DNA of 64,000 nt from Haloarcula pellucida. GTDB taxonomy: Archaea; Halobacteriota; Halobacteria; Halobacteriales; Haloarculaceae. A program made the translations under genes and the position numbers. Under the pieces are notes generated by a model. That model did no database searches. It was not told the origin of the DNA and saw nothing but the letters and a program-made list of their open reading frames with translations. Below, piece after piece: positions 16,853 to 25,273 of the stretch. Numbering within the stretch: the first letter of the stretch is position 1; each line of letters starts with the position of its first letter. The stretch covers positions 786,262 through 850,261 of the forward strand of contig NZ_BMOU01000001.1 of the NCBI RefSeq assembly GCF_014647235.1, written 5' to 3'.

Positions 16853-17923
16853 ATGCCAAGAGACATTCCCAGACGACGGTTTATCCGTACCAGTGCTATC
16901 GCAGGGACGGCCCTCATCGCCGGTTGTGGCGGCGACGGTGGCGACGGTGGCGGTGACGGCGCCACCGGAACGACCGAGACGACTGGCGACGGCGGCGACG
17001 GTGACGGCGACGGCGGGACCGAAACCGAAGAGACGACGCAGTCGACAGACGTGCCGTCGGTCGCACTCTCCGTCCCGTCGCTCGAGTTCACCTTCTTCGC
17101 CCGGATGCAGAACGCGTTCGACGCGGCCAAGAGCGAGGGGACCATCGCCTCGGATTCGACGTTCTACGACGCCGGCAACTCACAGAGCACGCAGGTCTCG
17201 GACGTCGAGACGGCCATCTCGAACGAGGTCGACCTCCTGCTCATCTCGGCACTCACGGCCGAGGGCGTCATCAGCGCCATCCAGCAGGCCAACGACGCGG
17301 GTATCCCCGTCGTCGCTATCGACCGCAACGTCGCCGAGGGCGACACTGTGAGCTACGTCGCCTCCGACAACGTCCAGCTCGGCCGTCGGTCGACGGAACT
17401 GTGTCTGGGTTTCATGCAGGAGATGGCGGAAAAAGACACCTACAACGTCCTCCAGTTGGAGGGGACGCCCGGAGCGAGCGTGACGAACGACCGGGGAGAA
17501 GGGTTCAGCAACGCCGTGAGCAACAACGACAGTCTGAATCGCCTCGCCAGTCAGACGGGCGAGTTCTCCACGCAGAACGCTCTGAACGTCATGGAGGACT
17601 TCATCACGCAGTACGGCGACGAGATAGACGGCGTGTTCTGTCAGAACGACCTGATGGCGCTCGGTGCGCATCGGGCACTTCAGAACGCGAACATGTCGGT
17701 CCCCGTCACCGGTATCGACGGCACCGAGGCGTGGGTCCAGTTGTTCTCGGACAACCAGTACTACGGGACCATCGCGCAGTTACCCGAGGAGATGGTCAAC
17801 ACCGCCATCGAGACGGGGAAGGCCCACCTCGCCGGCGAGGACGTACAGGAGACTGTCGTCATCGACGGGCTGGAAGTCACGCAGGACAACGCCGCCGACT
17901 ACCTCGGTCAGTACTTCGGCTGA
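16853..17923 (+). CDS. Sugar-binding lipoprotein of importer 1 (Tat-exported)
   Basis: 356 residues from the ATG at 16853. Twin-arginine signal RRRF at 7-10, a hydrophobic stretch and the lipobox LIAGC with Cys25 as the lipid anchor. It is followed by a Gly/Asp/Thr-rich linker to about residue 65. The rest is a RbsB-type periplasmic-binding fold (VALSVPSLEFTFFARMQ at the start, GIPVVAIDRNV, GIDGTEAW). It captures sugar outside the cell membrane and hands it to the permease. An AT-rich stretch near 16790-16802 gives the gene its own possible promoter. The palindrome GGTTCGAACC lies at about 16831-16840. Confidence 0.88.
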   Translation: MPRDIPRRRFIRTSAIAGTALIAGCGGDGGDGGGDGATGTTETTGDGGDGDGDGGTETEETTQSTDVPSVALSVPSLEFTFFARMQNAFDAAKSEGTIASDSTFYDAGNSQSTQVSDVETAISNEVDLLLISALTAEGVISAIQQANDAGIPVVAIDRNVAEGDTVSYVASDNVQLGRRSTELCLGFMQEMAEKDTYNVLQLEGTPGASVTNDRGEGFSNAVSNNDSLNRLASQTGEFSTQNALNVMEDFITQYGDEIDGVFCQNDLMALGAHRALQNANMSVPVTGIDGTEAWVQLFSDNQYYGTIAQLPEEMVNTAIETGKAHLAGEDVQETVVIDGLEVTQDNAADYLGQYFG

Positions 17924-18014
17924 CGCGTCCGGTTTCCCCGCCGCACCGGGGTCGCTGGCCGCGGTAGTCGCTTACTAACCGGGGTGTACTCGCCACCTGA
18001 TACCGACACCACAC

Positions 18015-18875
18015 ATGACACAGGATACGATTCACGCGACGTGGGGAGATTGGCTCGCCGCGGAGATAGCGCAGGCCGAACCCGACGGCGTCGCCGTCTG
18101 GTACCTCGGCTGTAACGGGTTCGCGCTGAAGTCGGCGACCACGACGCTGTACGTCGACCCGTACTTCGGCGACGGCGACCCGCCGAAACTGATTCGGATG
18201 ATCCCGGTGCCGATGGACCCCGCCGACGGAGCGGCCGACGCCGTCCTCGTCACGCACGAACACATCGACCACATGCACCCGCCCTCCTACGGGCCGCTCC
18301 TCGACGACGGCGGGACACTCTACGCCCCACGGGCGTCCTACGATTCGCCCGACTACGAGGGCGACCTGCGAGTCGGGTCTGGCAAGCGGTCGGTCGTCAG
18401 CGAAGGCGACTCGTTCGCCGTCGGCGACTTCACGGTCCACGTCCGGGACGCCGACGACGGCGACGCCATCGAACCGGTCTCCTACGTCGTCGAACACGAC
18501 GCGGGGACGTTCTTCCACCCGGGCGACAGCAAGCCAGCAGCGGCATTCGAGCGCATCGGTGACGAATTCGACGTCGAACTCGGCGTCCTCGCGTTCGGGT
18601 CCGTCGGCCGAATCCACCACACCGGGGACGGAGAGACCAGACCGACGAAGTGGTACATGACCGAGAACGAAGTCGTCGAGGCCGCAAACGCCCTCCAACT
18701 GGACCGACTACTCCCGTCGCACTTCGACATGTGGAAGGGCGTCAGCGGCGACCCGAAAGCCCTGCACGAACACGTCTCGTCGTACCGGTATCCCCGTGAA
18801 CTCGAAGTCGTCAGAATCGGCGACCGGGTCGACCTCGGGTCACCGGGCGTCGTCCCGCCGTCGACGCACCGCTGA
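18015..18875 (+). CDS. MBL-fold metal-dependent hydrolase (UlaG-like)
   Basis: 286 residues. The metallo-beta-lactamase fold is marked by THEHIDHMH (the HxHxDH zinc motif, around residues 80-88), a later HPGDSK providing further His and Asp ligands, and a C-terminal SHFDMW. It belongs to the UlaG-like branch, which includes L-ascorbate-6-phosphate lactonase and relatives acting on sugar lactones. Given the surrounding pathways, a lactone or sugar-phosphate ester is a reasonable substrate, but this is not proven. It is cytoplasmic, downstream of the importer 1 binding protein, and ends 5 bases from the convergent xylose-dehydrogenase-like gene. Confidence 0.75.
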   Translation: MTQDTIHATWGDWLAAEIAQAEPDGVAVWYLGCNGFALKSATTTLYVDPYFGDGDPPKLIRMIPVPMDPADGAADAVLVTHEHIDHMHPPSYGPLLDDGGTLYAPRASYDSPDYEGDLRVGSGKRSVVSEGDSFAVGDFTVHVRDADDGDAIEPVSYVVEHDAGTFFHPGDSKPAAAFERIGDEFDVELGVLAFGSVGRIHHTGDGETRPTKWYMTENEVVEAANALQLDRLLPSHFDMWKGVSGDPKALHEHVSSYRYPRELEVVRIGDRVDLGSPGVVPPSTHR

Positions 18876-18880
18876 GTCGC

Positions 18881-19963
18881 TCATCCGAGTTCGACCGCCC
18901 GCCCGTCCTCCGCCGCCTCGTAGACGCCTTTCAGCGCCCGGATGTCGACGAGTCCGTGTTCGCCGTCGGCGTACGGGTCCTCGCCCGTCAACAGGCAGTG
19001 CGAGAAGTACTCGAACTCCTCTTCCATCTGGTCGCTCTGCTCGAAGGAGACGTCGATGTCGGACCCGCCGTGTGAGACGTGGAGTCGCCGCTCGTCCCAC
19101 GGGTAGAAGGCGGGTTCGACGCGGACTTCGCCCTCCGTGCCGGTCACTCGGACGTGACTCGCCATCGTGGCGTTCTGACTGGCGGTGCAGACGGCGAACG
19201 TGTGGTCAGGGAAGTCGACCTGGAAGGCGGCGTGTTCGTCCGGGACGTCCGCGAACTCCTCCTGTACCGACGCGACCGACCCCTGCACGCGCACCGGGTC
19301 GGCGTCGAGCAGGAACCGAGCGGTGTTCAGCGAGTAGATGCCGATGTCCATCGTCGCACACCCGCCGGAGAGCTCCCAATCGAGACGCCACTGGTCCGGG
19401 TCCGGGACGAGTTCGAGGATGGGTTCGCTCATGTTGCCGTGGACGAACACCGGGTCGCCGACGTAGCCCGCCTCGATGACGTCTCTCGCCCGCCGAATCG
19501 CGGGCTCGGTGTGCATCCGGTAGGCGATCATCAGCGTCACGCCGTGTTCGTTGCAGGCAGCGACCATCTGTTCGGCCCGGTTGATCGTCGCCTCCATCGG
19601 TTTCTCACAGAGGACGTCCTTGCCGAGTTCGGCGGCGCTCTCCACGAACGGGAGGTGGCGCGCGTTCGGCGTGACGACGTAGACGGCGTCGTAGGCCTCG
19701 CTGGCGGCGCCGTCGTGGAACTCCTCGTAGGTGATGGCGCGCGCGACCGTTTCGGAGGTGTCCGCGACCGACACGGCTTTCTCGCGGTCGCCGCTGACCA
19801 GCACCGTCGTCTCACAGAGGTCCCCGGCGGCGACGGCCGGCATCGCCTGCTCCCGGGTCCACCACCCGAGCCCCACCATCGCGAACCGGATGGGGTCGGC
19901 CGTCTCGGTCACCTCTTGCCAGTCGCGTCGGTCGAACGCCTCGGTCAGCGCGGTCAGTTCCAT
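18881..19963 (-). CDS. xacA: Probable D-xylose 1-dehydrogenase (Gfo/Idh/MocA family)
   Basis: 360 residues. An N-terminal extension of about 25 residues contains FDRRDWQE, which I recall from characterised haloarchaeal xylose dehydrogenases. It is followed by the Rossmann motif MVGLGWWT, the EKPME motif near 140 and a substrate domain with SGGCATMDIGIYSLN. Haloarchaeal xylose dehydrogenases (Haloarcula Xdh, Haloferax XacA) convert D-xylose, and in Haloferax also L-arabinose, to the lactone with NADP. This would be the first step of the pentose route ending in the XacE/XacF-like pair at 6.5-8.9 kb. It may form a minus-strand transcript with the aldolase gene 53 bases upstream. Confidence 0.8.
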   Translation of the reverse strand: MELTALTEAFDRRDWQEVTETADPIRFAMVGLGWWTREQAMPAVAAGDLCETTVLVSGDREKAVSVADTSETVARAITYEEFHDGAASEAYDAVYVVTPNARHLPFVESAAELGKDVLCEKPMEATINRAEQMVAACNEHGVTLMIAYRMHTEPAIRRARDVIEAGYVGDPVFVHGNMSEPILELVPDPDQWRLDWELSGGCATMDIGIYSLNTARFLLDADPVRVQGSVASVQEEFADVPDEHAAFQVDFPDHTFAVCTASQNATMASHVRVTGTEGEVRVEPAFYPWDERRLHVSHGGSDIDVSFEQSDQMEEEFEYFSHCLLTGEDPYADGEHGLVDIRALKGVYEAAEDGRAVELG

Positions 19964-20016
19964 AGAGGACGTTTAATCGCGGTGACAAAAGAGCTACCGG
20001 CGGTCCGGGGGCGGGA

Positions 20017-20775
20017 CTACTCGGTGACGGCCTCGGCGATGTCCTCGAACGCCCGCGTGAGGATAGCACCGTCGACGCCGACGGCGACGTACTGCGCCCC
20101 GGCATCTATCCACTGCCGAGCCATCTCGGGGTCGTCTGCGTACGTCCCGACGACTTTCCCCGCGTCCACGGCCCGGTCGCACACGTCCTGCATCAGGGCT
20201 TCGACGCGGTCGTCTCGCACCTGACCCGGGATGCCGAGGGACTGTGACATATCGTACGGTCCGAGGAACAACACGTCGATACCTTCGACGGCAACGATGT
20301 CGTCGAGGTTCTCCACACCGCGTTCGCCCTCGATGTGGACGACGACCGCCGTCGTCTCGTTCTGCCGGTCGGTGTAGTCGTCGTCGCCGGTGTAGCCGCC
20401 GGCGCGGACGTACGGCGAGAACCCGCGGGACCCGAGTGGATCGAAGCGTGCGTGGTCGACGGCCGCCCGAGCGTCCGCGCCCGTCTCGATCTGCGGAATC
20501 TCGACGCCCGCCGCGCCGACGTCCAGCGCTCGCTGTATCTCCGACTCGGAGTTGTTCCGGACCCGAATCACGGGGGCAGCACCCCCGCGCTCGGCGGCCG
20601 CACACATGGCGACGCAGGACTCGGCGCTCAGCGGCCCGTGCTCCTGATCGAGGATGGTGAAGTCCAAGCCGGCGACGCCTGCCATCTCCGCGGCCATCGG
20701 GGAGTCGATGAGTTGGAACGTCCCGAGCAGCGTCTCGCCGTCCAGTAACCGCGCTCTGAGAGACGGGGGAGCCAT
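20017..20775 (-). CDS. HpcH/HpaI-family 2-keto-3-deoxy-acid aldolase
   Basis: 252 residues from the ATG at 20775 (20799 is an alternative). TIM-barrel aldolase with the metal-site and base region ILDQEHGPLS (around 40-50), PVIRVRN (around 70) and GVEIPQIET (around 92-100). The family cleaves 2-keto-3-deoxy sugar acids such as KDR or 2-keto-3-deoxyglucarate to pyruvate and an aldehyde (lactaldehyde, tartronate semialdehyde or glycolaldehyde). It offers an aldolase alternative to the diketo-hydrolase route, or serves another 2-keto-3-deoxy acid. A strong TATA/palindrome cluster lies 130 bp upstream (20906-20940). Confidence 0.8.
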   Translation of the reverse strand: MAPPSLRARLLDGETLLGTFQLIDSPMAAEMAGVAGLDFTILDQEHGPLSAESCVAMCAAAERGGAAPVIRVRNNSESEIQRALDVGAAGVEIPQIETGADARAAVDHARFDPLGSRGFSPYVRAGGYTGDDDYTDRQNETTAVVVHIEGERGVENLDDIVAVEGIDVLFLGPYDMSQSLGIPGQVRDDRVEALMQDVCDRAVDAGKVVGTYADDPEMARQWIDAGAQYVAVGVDGAILTRAFEDIAEAVTE

Positions 20776-20905
20776 ACCGTACAACGGATTTCGTGTCACT
20801 TGAAGCTAGCTTTTCTCACGGGGGAGGACGGTCGCGACGGCGACAGTGCCGTTCCGCTCAGCCGAACGGTAGTCTCGCTCTACCGAACGCCGTGCGTCGG
20901 CTATT

Positions 20906-20940
20906 CTAACGAAGGTACCTCTGTTAGGTATATATATGCC
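20906..20940. promoter_or_regulatory. 22-bp palindromic site, copy 2, next to a TATA box
   Basis: CTAAC-n5-TACC... arms form a 22-bp dyad (20906-20927) with the layout TAAC-n4-GTAC-n4-GTTA, directly abutting TATATATATG (20929-20938). Read on the minus strand, the TATA box comes first and the palindrome sits between it and a start site near 20905, upstream of the aldolase gene. That is a repressor-type geometry. Read on the plus strand, the palindrome would be an upstream activator site, but no plus-strand gene follows. It matches the site at 9071-9092 in the central and outer positions. Confidence 0.6.
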
Positions 20941-21016
20941 GAGCCACTGTTTTATGTGCTTCATCTATTTCGGCAGAAACGAACGGCCGACGTCTCGTTC
21001 CGTCCGGTGGGGGCGC

Positions 21017-21778
21017 CTACGAGTACGCCATGTTTATCTCGATGACGTTGGCAGACGAGCGAAGCAGTTCCGGAATCTTCTCGTGGAACAGGTCGCCTTT
21101 GATACGGGTCGTCGGTCCGGAGACGCTGAGCGCTGCGACGACGCGTCCGTCCTCCGCGACGACCGGCGCCGCCACACACCGGAGGCCCGGAAGTCGTTCC
21201 TCACGGTCGTACGCGTAGCCTCGGTCACGAATCGCGTCGAGTTCCGCTTTCAGTTCGTCCGTGTCGGTGATGGTGTTCTCCGTCCGTTCGGGGAGTCCGT
21301 GCGTCTCGATGATTTCGTCGACCCGTTGCTCCGGGAGTTCGGCGAGAATCGTCTTCCCGAGGGCGGTACAGTGGAGTTTCACGCGCTTTCCGGCGTAGGT
21401 GTCGACGCTGACCGCTTCGGTTCCCTCGGCACGTGTGATGTAGACGCCCGTCCCGTGTTCCTCGACGGCGGCGTTGGCCATCTCACCGGTCTCTTCGGCC
21501 AGTGAGAGCACTTCAGGACGGGCCTTCTCGTAGATATCCATTCGGTTTCGCGTGTACTCTCCGAGTTCGAGAAAGCGCAGGCCGACACGGTAGATGCCGT
21601 CCTCGCAGTTAACGTACTCTTCTTCGGTGAGCGTCTGCAAGTGGTTGTGGACGGTGCTCTTTGCGATGCCGAGTTCGTTCGCGACGGTGGTGACCCCCGC
21701 CCCATCGAGGCGTTTCAGTTCCTCGATGATTCGCAGCGACGTCTTGGTGGCGTCGATGGTGTTGTTCTGTGTGGCCAT
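21017..21778 (-). CDS. IclR-family transcriptional regulator
   Basis: 253 residues from the ATG at 21778. N-terminal winged helix-turn-helix at about 15-65 (TTVANELGIAKSTVHNHLQ), then the IclR effector domain (ETGEMANAAVEEHGTG near 100, LHCTALGKTILAELP near 138, GLRCVAAPVVAEDGRV near 190). The effector domain usually binds a small acid or sugar intermediate. Haloferax XacR, an IclR protein, controls the pentose xac genes, so this is a plausible counterpart. It is the only recognisable DNA-binding regulator in the sugar island. Candidate sites are the two related palindromes at 9071 and 20906. Confidence 0.88.
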   Translation of the reverse strand: MATQNNTIDATKTSLRIIEELKRLDGAGVTTVANELGIAKSTVHNHLQTLTEEEYVNCEDGIYRVGLRFLELGEYTRNRMDIYEKARPEVLSLAEETGEMANAAVEEHGTGVYITRAEGTEAVSVDTYAGKRVKLHCTALGKTILAELPEQRVDEIIETHGLPERTENTITDTDELKAELDAIRDRGYAYDREERLPGLRCVAAPVVAEDGRVVAALSVSGPTTRIKGDLFHEKIPELLRSSANVIEINMAYS

Positions 21779-21850
21779 AGAACCGCTACGGAACCCTCCC
21801 ATATAGAGTTGTTCACCACGGCGGAACAGCCGTCCGCTTGTCCGGGACGG

Positions 21851-22822
21851 TCAGACGGCCCACGGGATCTCGTCGTGGAACTGGCGTATCTGTTCGAACC
21901 CGGTCAGCGCCGATACGGCACCTGCCTGCGTCGTGGCGACGGCACCCGCCGCGTTCGCTAGCGAGAGCGCGTCTTCGGCGTCTCGGACACCGTTGGTCAG
22001 GGCGGCGATGAACGCCGCGAGGAACGCGTCTCCGGCCCCGGTCGTGTCGACGACGTCGACGTCGTAGCCGGGGTGCCGACCCAATCCGGCTACCGGGCTC
22101 ACGTCGGTCCCGTAGCACAGCGCCCCCTCGTCGCCCATCGTCAGTACGACGGTGTGTGGCCCGTGGTCGACGACGTCCCGAGCGAGTTGCTCGGGGTCGT
22201 CGCGCTCGAACCCGGCCGCGGCGAGGTCCTCGGGCGTGGCTTTCACCACGTCGACGGCCTCCAACGACCCGCGGATGACCGCACGGAACTCGTGGTGGCT
22301 CTCCCACAACTCCGGCCGCCAGTTGGGGTCGAGTGACACCGTACAGCGCTCGCTCGCGCGGGCCTGGAGTTCGAGCGTCGCCGACCGACTGGGCTCTACG
22401 CTCTCGGTGACGCCCGTCGTGTGGACCCACGACACCGCGTCCAGCGTCTCGTCGGGGACGGTACCGGTCTGGAGACGCGTATCCGCCCCGTCCTCGCGGT
22501 AGAAGGTGAACGAGCGGTCACCGGATTCGTCGTGCGTGACGACGGCGAGCGTCGTCCGGGCGTCCGGGTCCGGAACGACGAACTCGTCCGGAATCGTCGA
22601 ATCGTCGAGGTGTGAGCGCAGGAAATCACCGAAGTCGTCCGCCGCCAGTCGCGTCCAGAACAGCGGTGACGCGCCGATGCGGTCGAGTGCGAGGGCGACG
22701 TTCGCCCCTGACCCGCCGAACTTCGGCTGATACCCCCCGGCGTCACTCGGGGGACCCGGCCGTTCGGGAACGAAGTCGACGAGCGTGTCGCCTGCCACGA
22801 GGACTGTCGGGTCGGACGTCAT
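21851..22822 (-). CDS. PfkB-family sugar kinase
   Basis: 323 residues from the ATG at 22822. PfkB/ribokinase fold: N-terminal GGSGANVALALDRIG (around 46-60) and the C-terminal DTTGAGDAFLAAF anion-hole motif with catalytic Asp (around 260). Family members phosphorylate fructose, KDG, ribose or tagatose. The next gene upstream encodes an aldolase of the fructose-6-phosphate aldolase/transaldolase type, so a ketose substrate such as fructose is reasonable. It is clearly different from the KDG kinase candidate at 45837. The IclR gene follows 72 bases downstream on the same strand. Confidence 0.8.
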   Translation of the reverse strand: MTSDPTVLVAGDTLVDFVPERPGPPSDAGGYQPKFGGSGANVALALDRIGASPLFWTRLAADDFGDFLRSHLDDSTIPDEFVVPDPDARTTLAVVTHDESGDRSFTFYREDGADTRLQTGTVPDETLDAVSWVHTTGVTESVEPSRSATLELQARASERCTVSLDPNWRPELWESHHEFRAVIRGSLEAVDVVKATPEDLAAAGFERDDPEQLARDVVDHGPHTVVLTMGDEGALCYGTDVSPVAGLGRHPGYDVDVVDTTGAGDAFLAAFIAALTNGVRDAEDALSLANAAGAVATTQAGAVSALTGFEQIRQFHDEIPWAV

Positions 22823-22937
22823 GGCACAGGATTCAGCGGCCCCGTACTTATACCGTCCGACGGAACCGGTGATCGTGTCGACGGGGCGACCAGCCCTCTC
22901 ACGGCCGCCGTCTGACCGCTTCGTCACTGCTCCGGCG

Positions 22938-23594
22938 TCACTCGTCGATGGGACTGCCCCGGTCGCCCCACGCCGCCTCGAACCCGGCGACGCCTTCATC
23001 GGTCTTCGGGTGCGGGACGTGGTCGTCGAGGACATCGGGCGACAGCGTCACCGCGTCGACGCCGGCCTCGTAGAGTGAGACGGCCTGTGTGGTGTTCCGG
23101 ACGCTCGCGGCCAGCACCTCTGTCTCGAAGCCGTAGGTGTCGTAGATGTGCTGGATTCGCCGCACGGTGTCCACGCCGTCCTCGCCGGCGTCGTCGAGTC
23201 GGCCCACGTACGGTGCGACGAACGAGGCGTCGTTTTTCGCCGCGAGCACGGCCTGCTCGATGGAGAAGACTACTGTCGTGCCGGCGGGCACATCCTCGTC
23301 ACGCAGGCGTGCGAGCGCTTCGAACCCCGGACGGGTCGCCGGAATCTTCGCCACGACGTCGTCGGCCCACTCCTGATAGCCGCGCGCTTCGCGGACAATC
23401 CCCTCGACGTCGTCGGCGAGAACCTGTGCAAACACCGGCCCGTCGACGACGTCGGCGATGGCGGTGACCGCCTCCCTGTACCCGAGTCCGGCCGCTGTCA
23501 CGATAGACGGGTTGGTGGTGACACCGTCTACGACACCAAGTCTCGCGGCTTCGGTAATGCGGTCACGGTCGGCCGTGTCGAGGTAGAGCTTCAT
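22938..23594 (-). CDS. Transaldolase / fructose-6-phosphate aldolase family protein
   Basis: 218 residues from the ATG at 23594 (MKLYLDTAD, the usual N-terminus of this family). TIM barrel with GVTTNPSIV (around 20-28), the Schiff-base lysine in VAKIPAT (around 85) and VTLSPDVLDDHV near the C-terminus. Length fits the short FSA/TalC group of about 215-220 residues rather than long transaldolases. It may cleave or form fructose 6-phosphate, or move dihydroxyacetone units. It probably forms an operon with the PfkB kinase 115 bases downstream. Confidence 0.85.
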   Translation of the reverse strand: MKLYLDTADRDRITEAARLGVVDGVTTNPSIVTAAGLGYREAVTAIADVVDGPVFAQVLADDVEGIVREARGYQEWADDVVAKIPATRPGFEALARLRDEDVPAGTTVVFSIEQAVLAAKNDASFVAPYVGRLDDAGEDGVDTVRRIQHIYDTYGFETEVLAASVRNTTQAVSLYEAGVDAVTLSPDVLDDHVPHPKTDEGVAGFEAAWGDRGSPIDE

Positions 23595-24023
23595 ACCACG
23601 CATATCCTCGATGTGGTAAAAAGAAGCTACCGACACCCGACCACCACCCCGAGTGACGACCGCCCGGACTTTCGTGTAAATATGTGCACAGATACGGCCC
23701 AAACAGAAATGAATAATAGTTATGTTTCTCCTGCCCGTGCCAGAATAGGATTACTCTCACAGAAATGTAGTGCGATCGGGTATTTGTTCGCTATCGGAGC
23801 TCATCGTCTGTCGCTTTTGTTTCACATCGTCCCGTTCACGACAGAACGCGTTCCGTGCAACCGAGTGATTCACTCCTCGCCTCGGCGGACTCGACTAGTG
23901 CTCCGGCCAGTTTCCCGTTCCTGTCGATTTCTTCACTGCGAGTTCGTCTGTCGGAATAGTGTGTGAGTCAAACGCATATTTTCGACAACCTTTATGTATA
24001 TACACTCTCAATCTCACCTCTGT
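23595..24023. other. 429-base divergent intergenic region
   Basis: AT-rich compared with the coding DNA, mainly 23685-23770 and 23960-24015. On the minus strand a TTTTTACC stretch (about 23615-23622) could be the TATA box for the transaldolase-like gene. On the plus strand the strong TTTATGTATA box at 23991-24000 serves importer 2. No gene, tRNA or repeat was recognised in between. Confidence 0.5.
23990..24001 (+). promoter_or_regulatory. TATA box of sugar importer 2
   Basis: CTTTATGTATAT lies about 24-30 nt before the ATG at 24024 of the binding-protein gene, giving a leaderless or near-leaderless start. It supports 24024 over the upstream in-frame ATG at 23994, which falls inside the box. 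Confidence 0.65.
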
Positions 24024-25238
24024 ATGGCAGAGAATACCAGACGCAGATTTATCAAGACGACCGGTGCTGCGATTACCACAGTGTCACTTGCAGGCTGTGG
24101 CGGGAACGGCGACGGCGGTGGAGACGGCGGAGACGGCGGCGACGGCGGTGACGGCGGGGGAGACGGCACCGGCACCACCACCGGCGGCAACGGCGGCGGC
24201 GGTAACACGCTCGAGAAGGTCGGGATGTCTGCGTACGTCCGCGGGGGGTCGTGGATTACGGCCTACATCGAGGCCGCCGAGTTCTACGCGGAGGACCTCG
24301 GCATCGAACTCGACGTGCGACCGAACCAGCAGAGCGCCCAGAAGCAGGTGCAGGACATCCGCGACTTCACGAACAGTGACCACGACGCCATTCTCGTCGG
24401 CGTGTGGTCGACCGGTGCCGCGGAGGGCGCTATCAACGAGGCGATGAACGCCGGGAAACCGGTGTTCGCGACCAACGCCGACACGTCCAGTTCGGAGATT
24501 CCGCTGTACGTCGGGTTCAGCAACTACGACGGCGGCGCGAGTTCGGCCGAGGAGATGGTCAAAGCACTCGACGAGCAGTACCCGGACAAGGACAACTACC
24601 GGGTCCTCAACGTCCGCGGGATTCAGGGCAACCAGTCGGCCAACCAGCGCTCACAGGGATTCCTCGACGTGATGGCCGAACAGGACAACATCGAGGTCGT
24701 CCAGACGCTCAACGGCGAGTACGCCCGTGACGTGGCCCAGTCCACCGTACAGGAGTGGATCAACGCGAACGGGCGCGTCGACGGCATCTACTCGGGCAAC
24801 CTCTCGATGGGGCTCGGCGTCGTGCAGGCGCTTCGCAACCTCAACATGCTGGTGTCGAAAGGCGAGGAGGGCCACATCGTCCTCACGCAGATGGACGGCA
24901 GTCCGGAGGTCAACCCCCTCGTCGGGGACGGGACTATCGACGCCGCCGTCGACCAGCCCAACTACTTCTACAACCCCATCGCGATGCAGTACATGAAGCA
25001 GTACGTCGAGTCGGGGATGGACGACAGCGTCATTCCCGAAGTGGGGTCGGAAGTCACTTCGGACCAGTTGACCATCGAACCCGGCCAGCACAAGGGCGTC
25101 GAGATGTGGTCCGAACCCATCTGGGAACCCGGCATCATGCGCGAGCAGAACGGCCACCCGTGGTTCCGGACCAACAGCATCGTCATCACCCAAGAGAACT
25201 ACGACCAGCCGTTCCTCTGGGGTAACGTCTGGGGCTGA
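24024..25238 (+). CDS. Sugar-binding lipoprotein of importer 2 (Tat-exported)
   Basis: 404 residues. Tat motif RRRF at 6-9, hydrophobic stretch, lipobox SLAGC with Cys25. A Gly/Asp repeat linker of about 30 residues follows (GDGG units), an unstructured spacer that lifts the domain off the membrane. From about residue 65 it is a CUT2-type periplasmic-binding domain (MSAYVRGGSWITAYIEAAEF, then FATNADTSSSEIPLYVGF region near 160). It is the first gene of the binding protein-permease-ATPase cassette and probably the most strongly expressed. The ligand cannot be read; a pentose, deoxyhexose or hexose delivered to the neighbouring enzymes is likely. Confidence 0.88.
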   Translation: MAENTRRRFIKTTGAAITTVSLAGCGGNGDGGGDGGDGGDGGDGGGDGTGTTTGGNGGGGNTLEKVGMSAYVRGGSWITAYIEAAEFYAEDLGIELDVRPNQQSAQKQVQDIRDFTNSDHDAILVGVWSTGAAEGAINEAMNAGKPVFATNADTSSSEIPLYVGFSNYDGGASSAEEMVKALDEQYPDKDNYRVLNVRGIQGNQSANQRSQGFLDVMAEQDNIEVVQTLNGEYARDVAQSTVQEWINANGRVDGIYSGNLSMGLGVVQALRNLNMLVSKGEEGHIVLTQMDGSPEVNPLVGDGTIDAAVDQPNYFYNPIAMQYMKQYVESGMDDSVIPEVGSEVTSDQLTIEPGQHKGVEMWSEPIWEPGIMREQNGHPWFRTNSIVITQENYDQPFLWGNVWG

Positions 25239-25273
25239 GCGCGGTATCTAACGACACTCCACTCCCCTACACT

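Noticed and set aside
24110-24200. Tandem repeat in the binding-protein gene of importer 2
   Set aside because: The GGCGACGGC-type repetition encodes a Gly/Asp-rich linker after the lipobox, common in haloarchaeal lipoproteins, not a separate repeat element or CRISPR.
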